Numbered from the stretch's first letter, positions 31,992 to 43,109 are shown. The stretch is DNA of 64,000 nucleotides from Bathynomus jamesi (GCA_023014485.1 JAJOZX010000996.1:482001-546000), one strand, 5' to 3'. Numbers and translations: made by a program. The notes: generated by a model from the letters alone, not told the origin.

Positions 31992-32564
31992 CCGGGTGTC
32001 CGAGAATTATCTGTACAATTTGTGGCTGTTATTAAAAGTCAATCATGAAGTGTAGAAATTCCAGTGTTGTACCATTTTACAGAGAATCTCATTAAGTTTT
32101 TTCTGATACCACGTTTTGACAAGTTGTTTAGAAATGTACGCGGGTGACAGACATTGATGATTTAAAAGCAAGAATCACAGCTGCTATTGAGCGAATTGAT
32201 GTGGATATGCTGCAGCGTACATGGCAACATTTGGAGTATCGATTGGATGTTTTGCGAATCACTAATGGTGCACATATCGAATGTTTGTAACAACGTTACT
32301 TTAATAAAAGAAACTTTTGAAAATACAGATTCTAAATAATCTTGTTTAAGAATTTTACGTGTGTTATCAAGAATTTTATTAAAAGATGAAATTGTACAGA
32401 TAATGTTCGGACACACTGGAATTTCTAAAAAACTTGTCAAAACTTGGTATCAGGAAAAACTTAATGAGATTCTCTGTAATATGGGAGAATACTGGAATTT
32501 CTACACTTCATGGTTGACTTTTAATAACAGCCAAAAATTGTACAGATAATTCTCGGACACCCTG
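31992..32564 (+). mobile_element. Mariner-type derivative with long TIRs
   Basis: It begins CCGGGTGTCCGAGAATTATC and ends ...GATAATTCTCGGACACCCTG, with TA flanks. The arms match over ~150 bp (through TAATGAGATTCTCTGTAA against its complement). The only coding remnant is a C-terminus at 32148-32290 (DIDDLKARITAAIERI, RITNGAHIECL). Confidence 0.82.
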
Positions 32565-33590
32565 TATATATAATATATAATATATGTATTATGATTGATA
32601 TAAAAATATCTTATATGTTAAGATATATTTTGCTAGAGTAAATGCCTAAACCATTTGACTGCATTTTACTGAAAACCCTTATATCAAATAACTATTTATT
32701 GCTAAATGGTAACTTCGTAAGTTCCGAAGGGCGGCTAAATCAGTATGGCCCTTGGCGCCAGGAAAACTAAATCCGCCCCTGGCTAAGGTTAAATACAAAG
32801 AACATGGTTAGCTACTTTGTGAGACTTAAAAGTGATTTGTATGTTGTTAGGTCAACAACCAGGTTATACGAAGTTTCCATGTTTTTTGTGTGAATGGGAT
32901 AGCCTAGCAAGAACTCAGCACTGGATAAAAAAGGAAAGGCCACGCAGAGCAAACCTGACACCTGGTTCTAAAAACATCCAACGTGAAAGTTTGGTTGACA
33001 CGAAGAAAGTCCTTTTACCTCCGCTTCACATAAAATTGGGCTTGATGAAGCAATTTGTTAAGGCCTTGGACGAAGATGGAGATTGTTTTAAATATCTGTG
33101 TGGTAAATTCCCAACTCTTTCGGAAGCAAAATTGAAAGGAATTTTCGTTGGTCCCCAGATTAGAAAACTAACTTTGGATGAACACTTTGAAAGAACAATG
33201 AACAATCTTGAAAAAGAAGCTTGGAGTGCTTTTAAGGATGTTATCAGCAAATTTTTGAGGACCAAGAAGGACCCAAATTACCACAACAATGTGAACAACA
33301 TGCTAAATAAGTTCAAAGAGTTGAGTTGTAATATGAGTTTAAAATTACATTTCTTACATTCACACTTGGATTACCTCCATGAGAATCTCGGAGCACTCGG
33401 CGAAGAACAAGGAGAACGGTTTCACCAAGACATCAAAGAAATGGAGAAGAGATATCAGGAAAGATGGGGCATCAACATGATCTTCCCTGATATCTGATTA
33501 CTGCTGGATGTTGAAACGGGATACTCCAGAATTATTACATAAAAGAAAAGGAACAGCGCGTACATTCGAAACTCAGGACAAATAAAGATG

Positions 33591-33964
33591 AATGTATAAC
33601 TGACGTTAATAGTCTTCGCTCTTTTTAAAGTTATTTGCATTTGTAATTAGTATAACAAAGCGAAATAGGTACCTAATGTAAATTGAAATAAATAATATTT
33701 ATTTATGTTGTTGTTTTTCCCTTCCAGTTTGCAGAAAATCCTTACGTGATACAAGAAAATGGACACCTTATTCGAAATTAGAGTAGTTGAATTATATAAA
33801 ATCAGTTATTAGTAAGAAAACAACTCTTATGAATTTCTCATTCGCAGGCCTGTGATAATTAATTATTTTTACCTCTTATTGAGCTAAATTAGAAAGTACT
33901 TATTAACATAATTTAGCAGCTTTAGTTTTAGAATTTTCAGTGAATATTGTACGAATTGGTCACC
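33591..33964. other. Unassigned AT-rich sequence
   Basis: No ORF or repeat recognised. Confidence 0.4.
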
Positions 33965-34410
33965 TTCATAATACCTTTAGCCTTTTAAAAATCAACCAAC
34001 CCGATTATCCAAGCTATCCATGAGTCCTGCCATTTATCCTCTAAGCCCACGCTTCTCAAACTAGGGGTCGCGTAAATATTATTGGGGGTCGCAGAAACAT
34101 TTGAAAATATTATTTTTTTCATAAATATACAGTGTTAGTACCTATTGCTTTTATGACATTGAGTGAAGGATCGCGAAAAAAGTTGTCTGATCTAAAGGGG
34201 TCGCAAGTGAAAAAGGTTTGAGAAGCCCTGCTCTAAGCTATGGACTTCTTGGTACGAAAACGTCTGTCTGTAGCTCCACTTAACTTCAACATTACAGTAT
34301 TATTTCTAATCAATTGTATATATTTCTATCCTTAGTACGTGAACTGTCATTGTATTAATAATATTTGTCATATGGACTATAGTCTGCCAATAAACCTTTT
34401 CATTTTCATT
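33965..34410 (+). mobile_element. LINE 3' UTR fragment (family of 22683-23640)
   Basis: CCGATTATCCAAGCTATCCA, TGTAGCTCCACTTAACTTC and the terminal TCTGCCAATAAACC match the complement of 22683-22900. It is 5'-truncated and contains a hAT MITE (34047-34230). Confidence 0.75.
34047..34230. mobile_element. hAT MITE with 8-bp TSD
   Basis: Its ends contain GCTTCTCAAACTAGGGGTCG and ...GGTTTGAGAAGCCCTG, with flanking CTCTAAGC repeats (34039-34046, 34231-34238). It inserted in the LINE 3' UTR, which reads continuously when it is removed. Confidence 0.92.
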
Positions 34411-34921
34411 AAAAGTTTTAAATCTAAAACATTCCGTATTTGCTTCCATTCTTATGACCCTTTTCTACCTATTTTTCCTGACCATAGGACAGTACATCAT
34501 ACAGGATAGAACAAGAGTTTAATATAAATGTAATAAGAGGCATTTAGAAACTATATGAAACATCCGATCCTTCCATAACAAACATTTATCTAGTGTAATT
34601 CTGTCATTACAAATACCTTACAAAAATACCTTACAATTATTTAATATAAAACTTTGTATCACTTTCCCTAAATGGAGTGACCACTTTTCAAATCTATATA
34701 AAAACTGCAGATACTCTGACATATAAAAACTAAGATTGGCTGAATTCATGTACCAGTTATTGAAATACAACCAACAAGAACGGGGTTGGAGATGACGTTC
34801 TTTCTTCCCTTCAATCAATTCAATTTCATAGAACAAGAAATGCTGATAAGTTCAGATTATACTTTAACTGGAACCTAATTAAAAAAACGTTGCCTTTCTT
34901 CTAAGTAGTTAGTTAATGCAG

Positions 34922-34966
<45 letters not shown>

Positions 34967-35407
34967 GCATATACATACAATCTTATTATACAGAACACCA
35001 ACTACAGTGATATTAATACTGGAGACTAAAATGTTATTTTGAATATACCTTTTGTACGTTAATCTTATCAATTGTAAATTGAAATAATTACCCCTGTATG
35101 TAAAATGTAAAAAAAAAGTTAAAAAAAAGTAGAAAAAGTGTAAAAAAGTGTAAAAAAAAAGTCCATCAAAGAGAAACGTAAACGCAATAACAGAAAATTG
35201 AAAAATACTTAATTTACGTAATTCGAGGATGTAAAGCAGTCAGAATTAATGTCATTAATAACACGGGAAATTTTCTTTTACATTAAAGGATATGAGCGAT
35301 AGCTTTGTTATCTTTGTTATGTTCTGGTAGAGAGCCATCGTATATTGTACATATATATATATTATTATATATATGTGATGTAAAATAACGCACTGTCGCA
35401 ACGAAGT
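34411..35407. other. Non-coding stretch with a (CT)n microsatellite
   Basis: (CT)n lies at 34928-34962. The rest is AT-rich with A runs. No gene or repeat partner was recognised. Confidence 0.5.
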
Positions 35408-35586
35408 ATGAAGAAGGAAACCACACTTCAGGAAGACGTAAATTTTTATTTCTTAACACCGATACAGTTTCGGCTCCTCCCGAGCCATTGTTAATTGGTA
35501 ATGACAAAGGCTCGCGAGGATCCGAAACTTTATTGGTGTTACGAAATAATAGTTTACGTCTTCGTGAAGTGTTTTCCTTCTTCATA
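35408..35586. repeat. Penelope-like palindromic end repeat
   Basis: GAAGAAGGAAACCACACTTC, AAGACGTAAA and CACCGATACAGTTTCGG on the left are mirrored by CCGAAACTTTATTGGTGTTA, TTTACGTCTTC and GAAGTGTTTTCCTTCTTC on the right. The loop contains two diverged GGCTC(C)GCGAGG-like blocks. No coding part. Confidence 0.6.
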
Positions 35587-36036
35587 TATACAGGGTGTTT
35601 CATAACATGTGGGACGCACTTTCAGGATAGATTCGGGACCTGAAAACAATGAAAAAAAACATATGTAAACACATGCCCAAAATCGCTTTGTTTCCGAGTT
35701 ACAGCCCGTTTTGTGTTCCAGCAATTCTTTCCGCAAACTGTTTACAAACACTGCTTGCCGACAATGTTTGTGAGTGTGTACGAGATTTATTTCATGTATG
35801 GCCTTGCCGATTGTAATGTTTCGTACACTCTATGACATGTTTCAAAATCGTTGCGTGTAGAGCCATCAGTCAGTCCGAGGTGCATCGCGGTGTTTTACTG
35901 TTCATATTCATAACTTCTTACCGTGAATAAGTGCAGTCCAGTGAAACAAAAAACCTTAAACGTTTTTGTGCTATACAGTGATTGTGTGCATTTAAAGTGA
36001 GAATAGAGGCTTATTCAAACAGAGAAATGGCAGACA

Positions 36037-36210
36037 TACATCTCATGTATGGACCCATTGAATGGCCTGCTCGCTAACCGGACCTGAATCCACTCGATTT
36101 TTACCTGTGGGGTCATCTGAAATCCATCGTTTACGTGACACCCATTCACAACGTTGAAATGCTTCACCAACGTGTAGAACAAGGATGCCAGAAAATCCGA
36201 GCAATACCTG
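36037..36210 (+). pseudogene. Mariner-type transposase C-terminal part, upstream of the Gypsy
   Basis: It reads PIEWPAR, a stop, then [20 protein letters not shown] and HNVEMLHQRVEQGCQKIRAI. The serine of the usual WPxRSPDL motif has become TAA. The frame continues at 41239 after the LTR element. Confidence 0.75.
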
Positions 36211-36674
36211 TGTAGTGAATACTCTTATTTTAGTTTCAAGTTAAATGTTAATTTTACCGTCTTGAATTTCGGAATAGTATAAATTCATTTTAAATTAGTT
36301 ACCCCATTATAATTCAATTGTGAACCACATTAATACTAATTTTATGTATACTGTATTATTTTATTGTATGTAAACATAATTAATTATATATCACAATTGT
36401 CAGTTAATTATTTATATTCAAATATTTATTTTAATCTAATACCATGTCCATTTTACAAATAAATAATAGAAAACCAAGGGTTATATTTTCCACCTTTGGT
36501 ACTGTCGCAGTTTCGCCTAACGGACTCAATACGGCTAGTGAGATAATCACTGGTTGGCACTTAACTAGCGGCAGTGCTTATGGCTACATCATCCAGGTTA
36601 ACCTATACCGGATAGATGCGCTACGGTCCCAAGCCGTAGCTTGCCTAGGCCAACGACGACGACGTAACCCAACA
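36211..36674 (+). repeat. 5' LTR of Gypsy-type retrotransposon
   Basis: It runs from TGTAGTGAATACTC to ...GTAACCCAACA, 464 bp, with TG...CA ends. By eye it is identical to the 3' LTR at 40775-41238. CCTG flanks the whole element (36207-36210, 41239-41242). A short ORF at 36444 is conserved only because LTRs are homologous. Confidence 0.93.
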
Positions 36675-36710
36675 ATTGGTGACCCCGGAGCTGGATTACC
36701 CCTTTTACCC

Positions 36711-36869
36711 GAACGACTAGGATTAGACTGTAATGTCGTTCGTGCCCATCACCCCCTTCACCCGAACGACTAGGACTAGACTGTAACGTCGTTCGTGCCC
36801 ACCACCCCCTTCACCCGAGCGACTAGGACCAGACTGTAATGTCGCTCGTGCCCTCTGCCCCTCACCCCT
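36711..36869 (+). repeat. Three 53-bp tandem repeats in the Gypsy leader
   Basis: Units start at 36711, 36764 and 36817 with GA(A/G)CGACTAGGA, each followed by TAGACTGTAA(T/C)GTCG-like sequence. They lie between the primer-binding site and Gag. Confidence 0.85.
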
Positions 36870-36961
36870 GCCCGTGCGCTCTGTGCCTGCGCTCGTCTCA
36901 ACCTCCACTCCTTCGTTGGTAACTTGTCGTCTTGCTTGTACGTCAGCAAGCATAGGAGAAG

Positions 36962-37725
36962 ATGCCTGACGACGCTGGTGCCATCTCCCACTTGAGCGTA
37001 AAGCTCCCCGTCTTCTGGCCGGGTGATCCATTTATTTGGTTCCACCAAGTGGAATCACAATTCAACTTGGAAGGATCACCGCTAGCTGGACGAAATACGA
37101 TCATGTTTTGTCCTCTCTACCAGCGAGCATCATCTCTGAAGTCCGTGACGTCATCGTGTCTACTTCCACGAGTGAGGACCCATACAACGATCTGAAGTCT
37201 GCCATCCTGTGCCGCACCACTGTCTCCGAGCGTGAGAAACTACATCAGTTAATCTTAAAAGAAGAACTTGGAGACCGTAAGCCCACTCAAATGCTGAGGG
37301 CTATGCAGTGCGCTCTAGGCGAACGCGCACAAACCTTCGATAAGGACATCTTTAGACAGTTGTTCTTGCAGAAACTTCCTCCATCAGCTCAGCGTGTCTT
37401 GGCCACTATGGATCCTGCTACTCCAGTTGATAAACTAGCAGAAACTGCCGACAAAGTAGTGGAGATTGACACAGCTCCGGTCAACAACGTGAACACACAA
37501 TCGGAACTGGAGTTGAAAGTGAAAGAGTTAAGTCAACAACTCAACCACGTTTGTTCTCTGCTACAAAATCAACGGCAAAGAAGCCATTCTCGGTCAAGAT
37601 TTACGAAGAGGCATCGTTCGAGTTCCGGGAAGATCTGCTTCTACCACGCCAAATTTGGAAAGAAGGCTAGGAAGTGCATCTCCCCTTGCAATTTTTCGTC
37701 GGAAAACCCCAGCAGCGAGTCCTAA
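36962..37725 (+). CDS. Gypsy Gag protein, one frame break
   Basis: It starts [20 protein letters not shown] (typical capsid start with a [12 protein letters not shown] motif) and changes frame near 37075 at a GG run. It then continues [28 protein letters not shown] and [17 protein letters not shown]. The C-terminus has an Arg/Ser-rich segment and a [18 protein letters not shown] knuckle. Gag packages the element RNA in cytoplasmic particles. The Pol frame overlaps its last ~50 bp in the -1 frame. Confidence 0.88.
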
Positions 37726-40700
37726 TGGCGTCTAGTACTCGCACTGCCAACCTGTTATTCATAAAGGACAGGAACTCTGGTGTCAATTTCTTGGTTGATA
37801 CCGGAGCGTCAGTCAGTGTATTCCCTCAAAAATCTGGTCATACGCACTCGGAATCTCCGCCTCTATACGCTGCTAACGGTTCACGCATACCCACGTACGG
37901 TACTCAGTCGCGTGAACTAAACTTGGGCCTTCACCGATCCTTCAAGTGGATTTTCATCTGTGCTCAAGTGCAGCATCCCATAATCGGCGCTGACTTCCTC
38001 CAGCATTTCAAACTCCTGGTGGATCTTGACAAGCGACGCTTATGCGACCAGGCCACACTGCTTTCTGTTCTTGCCAAACAGGTTGCCCTTCCGGACGCCT
38101 CGAACTCTGCACTTTCCCTCGTTCCCCCCCCTAATTCCATGTACCAGTGCCTTTTCCAGCGATATCCAGGAATTCTTCAACCGATGCAGATGGGTGATAC
38201 CATTAAGCACACCATTACCCATCACATTACAACAAAAGGTACCCCTGTGTTTGCAAAACCCAGACGTCTTGCCCCGGACAAACTGAAAGCTGCCAAATCG
38301 GAATTCCAGCTTATGCTGGATCTTGGGATAATAAGACCTTCCAAAAGCAGTTGGTCCTCTCCCCTACACCTGGTCCAGAAGAAGTCAGGAGACTGGAGAC
38401 CATGTGGGGATTACCGGTTTTTAAATTCGACAACCATCCCGGACCGATATCCGGTACCAAATGTCCAAGACTTTACTTCTCTTCTCCACGGCAAATCTAT
38501 CTTCAGTAAAATAGATCTCGTTAAGGCTTTCCACCACATTCCCGTAGAGCCTTCGGATATTCCCAAGACTGCAGTTTGTACACCATTTGGGTTATTCGAA
38601 TTTGTGAAGATGCCGTTCGGGCTACGGAATGCTGCGCAAACCTTTCAGAGGTTTATAGATGAGGTCACCAGAGGCTTAGACTTTGTTTATGCCTACATCG
38701 ATGATTGCTTGTGGCCAGCTCAACGGAAGAGGAACATAAGGAACATCTTTCACTCCTCTTTCAACGCTTAGAACAATACGGTGTTACTATTAATGCATCT
38801 AAGTGTGTGTTTGCACAGCCAACCTTGGAATTTCTTGGTCACACGATTTCGCAGCACGGAATTACCCCCCTTCAGGACAAGTGTGAAGTGGTAAAAAATT
38901 ACCCAATGCCAAATAATCAGCGTGAGTTACGTCGGTTTCTAGGTTTGGTAAATTATTACCACAAGTTCATTAAAAAACTGTGCCAGTGTTCTTGCTCCTC
39001 TACACGCTATGATCACACACAAACGCAAGGTAACGAAATTGGTATGGTGTAGAGCGATAGTTTACAGGCGTTCGACAATGCAAAAATGCTATCAATAGTG
39101 CATTGTCTTTGTCATTTCCTATCAGTGATGCCCCCCTAACTCTGACGGTCGATGCATCAGATGTTGCGATCGGTGGAGTGTTGGAACAAACCATTAACGG
39201 TCAACAAGCACCCATCGCGTTTTACTCGAAAAAGCTGCAGCCAGCCCAAACGCGTTATAGTGCTTTCGGACGTGAACTTCTTGCTATTTACTTAAACGTG
39301 AAGCATTTTCAACATTCCTTGAAGGCCGAGAGTTTGTGTTTTTACCGACCACAAACCTTTGGTCACTGTCTTCAATAAAACGCTGTAACCACTCTCCCAG
39401 AGTCATCAGGCAACTCGATTATATCTCGCAATTTACCACAGATATCCGCCACATCAAAGGTGTCTTGAACACTCCAGCGGATGCACTTTCAAGAATAGAG
39501 ATTACTTCTGTTACCCTCAGCTCTACACTGTGGAATGCTATTGCACAGGATCAAGATAAGGATACGGAACTACAAGAACTGCTCAGAGAAGACTCCACTC
39601 ACTCACTTTCCCTCAAGAAAATGAGTATGCCAGGATTGTCTGTGCCCCTCTATTGCGACGTATCAACAGCTGCTATTCGCCCTTATGTCCCTCCATGTCA
39701 CAGAAAAGCAGTCTTCACGGATCTTCATAAGCCCTCCCATCCTGGTATCCGTGCTTCGCAACACCTGGTTACCTCTCGCTTTGTTTGGCCCTCGATGCGG
39801 AAGGATGTCAAACATTGGACCAAAACGTGCCTTGCCTGCCAGCGTGCCAAAGTCCAAAGGCACACCAGGTCCCCCTTTGACGCATTTCCGCCCCCATCCC
39901 AGCGATTTGAGGTAATTCATGTAGACATTGTTGGCCCTCTTCCAGTGATTCAAGGCCAACGTTATCTGCTCACCTGTCTCGACCGCTTTTCCAGATGGCC
40001 TGAAGCCATCCCACTTCCTGATATCCAAGCGGACACTGTTGCAAGAGCCTTTCTTCATGGATGGGTATCAAGATTTGGATTGCCGACAAAAGTCATCACT
40101 GACCAAGGTCGCCAATTTGAGTCTTCGCTTTGGAAGCAGTTTACCAGCTTGTTGGGTACAGTACATGCGCATACCTGTGCGTATCATCCGCAAGCTAACG
40201 GCCTCGTCGAACGCTTCCATCGCCAGCTGAAGTCATCCCTTATGTGTCACGAAGACTCCCATTGGATGGATAAGCTTCCACTCGTGTTGCTTGGTATTCG
40301 CTCTGCATTTAAGAGTGATCTGAAGACTACAGCGGCTGAACTAGTCTATGGAACAACACTGCGGCTACCAGGTGGCTACTTCACTGCAGGGGATAAGTCA
40401 TGCGATCCTACGGAATTCGCTCAAACACTTTCCTCTCACATGCAGTCCCTTCAGCCTGTTCCCCCTCGATTGACTAGCCAACAGAACATCTTTGTTTCCC
40501 CAGCCCTCCAATCTTGCACCCACGTTTTCGTTCGTGTACCTCTCCCAAAACGGCCTCTCCAATGTCCATATGACGGACCCTATGAAGTTCTCCGACGTAC
40601 GCGCAAATCATTCCTCATCCAGCGCGGTTCCAAGGTCGACAAGGTTTCTATCGATCGTCTTAAGCCTGCGTTTTTGGAATCAACCTTAAGCGAGGTACAT

Positions 40701-40751
40701 GTAGCTACCAAAAAGGTTCAGCGGAAATCTGTGTCGTTCGGAACTCTTTGA
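37674..40751 (+). CDS. Gypsy Pol polyprotein (protease, RT, RNase H, integrase), several homopolymer frame breaks
   Basis: Domains in order: protease with [12 protein letters not shown] (37791); RT with [43 protein letters not shown] and AYIDDC (catalytic, near 38700); RNase H with [18 protein letters not shown] and FGRELLAIY; integrase HHCC zinc region (HKPSHPG to TCLACQRAK) and core [26 protein letters not shown] (39930-40220). Frames change near 38712 (G run), 38975 (A run), 39092 (A run), 39320 (G) and 39340 (T run). All are single-base events at short homopolymers, so they may be assembly errors. Integrase is in one open frame of over 400 codons. Confidence 0.92.
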
Positions 40752-40774
40752 ACTTCCTCTCTGGTGGGGGAGTG

Positions 40775-41238
40775 TGTAGTGAATACTCTTATTTTAGTTT
40801 CAAGTTAAATGTTAATTTTACCGTCTTGAATTTCGGAATAGTATAAATTCATTTTAAATTAGTTACCCCATTATAATTCAATTGTGAACCACATTAATAC
40901 TAATTTTATGTATACTGTATTATTTTATTGTATGTAAACATAATTAATTATATATCACAATTGTCAGTTAATTATTTATATTCAAATATTTATTTTAATC
41001 TAATACCATGTCCATTTTACAAATAAATAATAGAAAACCAAGGGTTATATTTTCCACCTTTGGTACTGTCGCAGTTTCGCCTAACGGACTCAATACGGCT
41101 AGTGAGATAATCACTGGTTGGCACTTAACTAGCGGCAGTGCTTATGGCTACATCATCCAGGTTAACCTATACCGGATAGATGCGCTACGGTCCCAAGCCG
41201 TAGCTTGCCTAGGCCAACGACGACGACGTAACCCAACA
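40775..41238 (+). repeat. 3' LTR of Gypsy-type retrotransposon
   Basis: It is 464 bp, with the same ends and by eye the same sequence as the 5' LTR. It is preceded by the polypurine tract GGTGGGGGAG. Confidence 0.93.
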
Positions 41239-41331
41239 CCTGGAATGTTTGAACGCGTCAAGCAGTCTATAACTAGGCGTGTTCATGCGTGTATTCAAGC
41301 GCAAGGCGGTCATTTTGAGCACTTCCTTTAA
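41239..41331 (+). pseudogene. Mariner-type transposase C-terminus, downstream of the Gypsy
   Basis: It reads MFERVKQSITRRVHACIQAQ then GGHFEHFL and a stop, which continues the frame cut at 36210. The GHFEHFL ending is shared with other mariner-type copies here (GHQFEHLL). Confidence 0.8.
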
Positions 41332-41479
41332 AGGTAAGGTGGATACTTACTGGAGCACATAACGGGCTGTAACTCGGAAATAAAGCGATTTCGAGCATAT
41401 GTTTATATAATTTTTTTTCATTATTTTCAGGTCCTGAATCCATCCTGAAAGTGCGTCTAATAAAGTTATGAAACACCAT

Positions 41480-41482
41480 ATA

Positions 41483-41520
<38 letters not shown>
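41480..41520. repeat. (AT)n microsatellite
   Basis: A TA run at the right edge of the mariner. Confidence 0.95.
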
Positions 41521-41523
<3 letters not shown>

Positions 41524-42325
41524 AAAGACAGACCGTGCATGGAACAAGGAACTCTTCTGGGAAAATTAATCCACTATAGTCCGAATAAGTAATGGTAAAT
41601 GACAAATACCATAGTTTTTTCTTTTCATGATGCAAGCCCGACGTGGGCAACGGGTCTCTCACAAAGAGGTCCCGTAAATATAGCTTCCCTCACCAGCTAT
41701 CTGCAAAGCAGACAGGATCCAGCTTTGGGACATGGATCTAGGGTTTAAAGCAGCCTAGCCCTGCTACATTTAGAACCTCAATATAAGCAAAAGACTCGTT
41801 GCATTCACGTCGGATTGAATACATCAAAGAAAAGGGGTAACTATTGTATTTTTAGCCAAAAAACAAAACTTAAACCTCAACCGGGACATTGAGCGTCCAC
41901 TTTTCAAGGCACATAACGTCCGTTTAATATACACAAACTCAGAATGGTCCCCTGAGAAACTTATATGTTAAAGACAGACCGTGCATGGAACAAGGAACTC
42001 TTCTGGGAAAATTAAATCCACTATCCACTATAGTTCTAAATGTAGCAGGGCTAGGCTGCTTTAAACCCTAGATCCATGTCCCAAAGCTGGATCCTGTCTG
42101 CTTTGCAGATAGCTGGTGAGGGAAGCTATATTTATGGGACCTCTTTGCGAGAGACCCGTTGTCCACGTCGGGCTTGCATCATGAAAAAGAAAAACTATGG
42201 TATTTGTCATTTACCATTACTTTTCGGACTATAGTGGATTTAATTTCCAGAAGAGTTCCTTGTTCCATGCACGGTCTGTCTTTAACATATAAGTTTCTCA
42301 GGGACCATTCTGAGTTTGTGTATAA
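41521..42325. repeat. Large palindrome with nested inverted and direct repeats
   Basis: The left arm (41521-41770) and right arm (42033-42287) are inverted copies (GTTAAAGACAGACCGTGCAT, CATCATGAAAAG-like, AAGCAGCCTAGCCCTGCTAC). The first ~55 bp also recur as a direct repeat at 41968-42020, joined to the right arm. The segment 41911-41967 is inverted at 42288-42325. The loop 41771-41910 is unique. There is no ORF. It may be Penelope-like (inverted long terminal repeats) or a foldback element. Confidence 0.75.
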
Positions 42326-42353
42326 TATATATATATATATATTATATATATAT

Positions 42354-42418
<65 letters not shown>
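42326..42418. repeat. (AT)n microsatellite
   Basis: An interrupted TA run between the palindrome and the LINE fragment. Confidence 0.95.
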
Positions 42419-42420
<2 letters not shown>

Positions 42421-43060
42421 TCCTCTACTGAAAACCCTGATCATACCCAAATTAGAATACTGCTCGGTCCTAACTTCCCCATATAAAAAAGAAGACATTA
42501 AAGACATTAGACAGCTGGAGGGGATCCAAAGAAGCTTCACAGCCAAGATCAATGGGTGCAAAGAACTAAATTACTGGGAAAGGTTACGAGAACTAGACCT
42601 ATATTCACTGGAAAGGAGAAGAGAGAGATACACCATTATTTACACTTGGAAAATAATGGAGAAACTAGTCCCTAATCTTACTCTGAATCCCATAACTCCC
42701 CAAACAACGATGGAAAGTAGAAGCGGTAGACTGTGTCGTATTCCCAAATTGAAGGCGAGACAGGGAACATCCTTAACCCTGAAAGAAAATAGTTTTGTAG
42801 TGAGAGGACCAAAACTGTTTAATCAGTTGCCCAAAGGCCTAAGAAACACGAAGGGAGTTGCAGTGGAAATCTTCAAAAGAAGACTAGACGCCTGGCTCAG
42901 AACAATCCCCGATGAGCCGGGCGTACCTGGCTATGTGAGGTGGAGAGCGCAAGAATCCAACTCACTACTTCACCAGGCCAACTCGAGAGGAGGGGCGACA
43001 AGCTTGACCTTCGCGAAATGAGAAATCATCGCGCGGAACCTTTGTAAGGTTGTAAGGTAA
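42416..43060 (+). pseudogene. LINE C-terminal fragment with 3' tail
   Basis: A 201-codon open frame (42416-43021) reads LLKTLIIPKLEYCSVLTSPY, DIRQLEGIQRSFTAKI, LRELDLYSLERRRERYTIIY, then the FKRRLDAWLRTI end. This is the thumb and C-terminal domain of a non-LTR reverse transcriptase. The frame is uninterrupted. The tail GGTTGTAAGGTAAGGTT runs into a TA microsatellite, as at 11000. Confidence 0.8.
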
Positions 43061-43062
43061 GG

Positions 43063-43063
<1 letters not shown>

Positions 43064-43109
<46 letters not shown>

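Larger units (their letters stand above)
28018..32781 (+). mobile_element. hAT transposon with 8-bp TSD, host to further insertions
   Basis: The left end CAGGCGCATATTTATATATG and right end ...CTAAATCCGCCCCTG match the CAGGGGCGGATTTAG-type hAT terminus. A perfect GCTAAGGT duplication flanks it (28010-28017, 32782-32789). It carries its own broken transposase (28756-29840), then microsatellites, a dimeric SINE, a MITE with a mariner in it, and another mariner. Confidence 0.9.
27700..33590 (+). pseudogene. Second CACTG-transposon gene copy, split by a 4.8-kb hAT
   Basis: The left part (27724-28017) reads FYWYRNREKEFIQYFSQENS, then FIDSSKRISK (first Asp) and VLLHNGN. After the hAT and an indel come DLKVICMLLGQQ (second Asp, 32823), CFLCEWDSLA (CxxC), LGLMKQFVKALDEDGDCF, HFLHSH (HX4H) and EEQGERFHQD (Glu), to 33497, followed by a frameshifted tail to about 33585. 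The same residues as in the copy at 14626-16562 are kept, although the two proteins are clearly diverged. N-terminal cysteine pairs are missing, and I found no TIRs for this copy. Confidence 0.75.
36211..41238 (+). mobile_element. Gypsy-type LTR retrotransposon, full length
   Basis: The order is LTR, a TGGTGACCCCGGAG primer-binding-site candidate at 36677, leader with 53-bp repeats, Gag, protease, RT, RNase H, integrase, polypurine tract GGTGGGGGAG (40763-40772), LTR. No envelope ORF is seen. The 4-bp target duplication and identical LTRs suggest a very recent insertion. Confidence 0.93.
35591..41478 (+). mobile_element. Mariner-type element split by a Gypsy retrotransposon
   Basis: The left end CAGGGTGTTTCATAACATGT and the right end mirror each other over ~125 bp (through CGAGTTACAGCCCGTT). 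The outermost right bases are altered (ACACCAT for ACACCCTG). Without the 5,028-bp Gypsy and one CCTG the element is about 860 bp. Only the transposase C-terminus remains. Confidence 0.85.

Noticed and set aside
36444..36773. A small gene inside the Gypsy LTR, repeated at 41008 and 59305
   Set aside because: The three frames are conserved because the LTRs are homologous. The frame runs through the LTR end and has no domain.
37191..37725. Possible envelope-bearing (errantivirus-like) Gypsy
   Set aside because: No ORF follows integrase before the polypurine tract at 40763, so there is no envelope gene.
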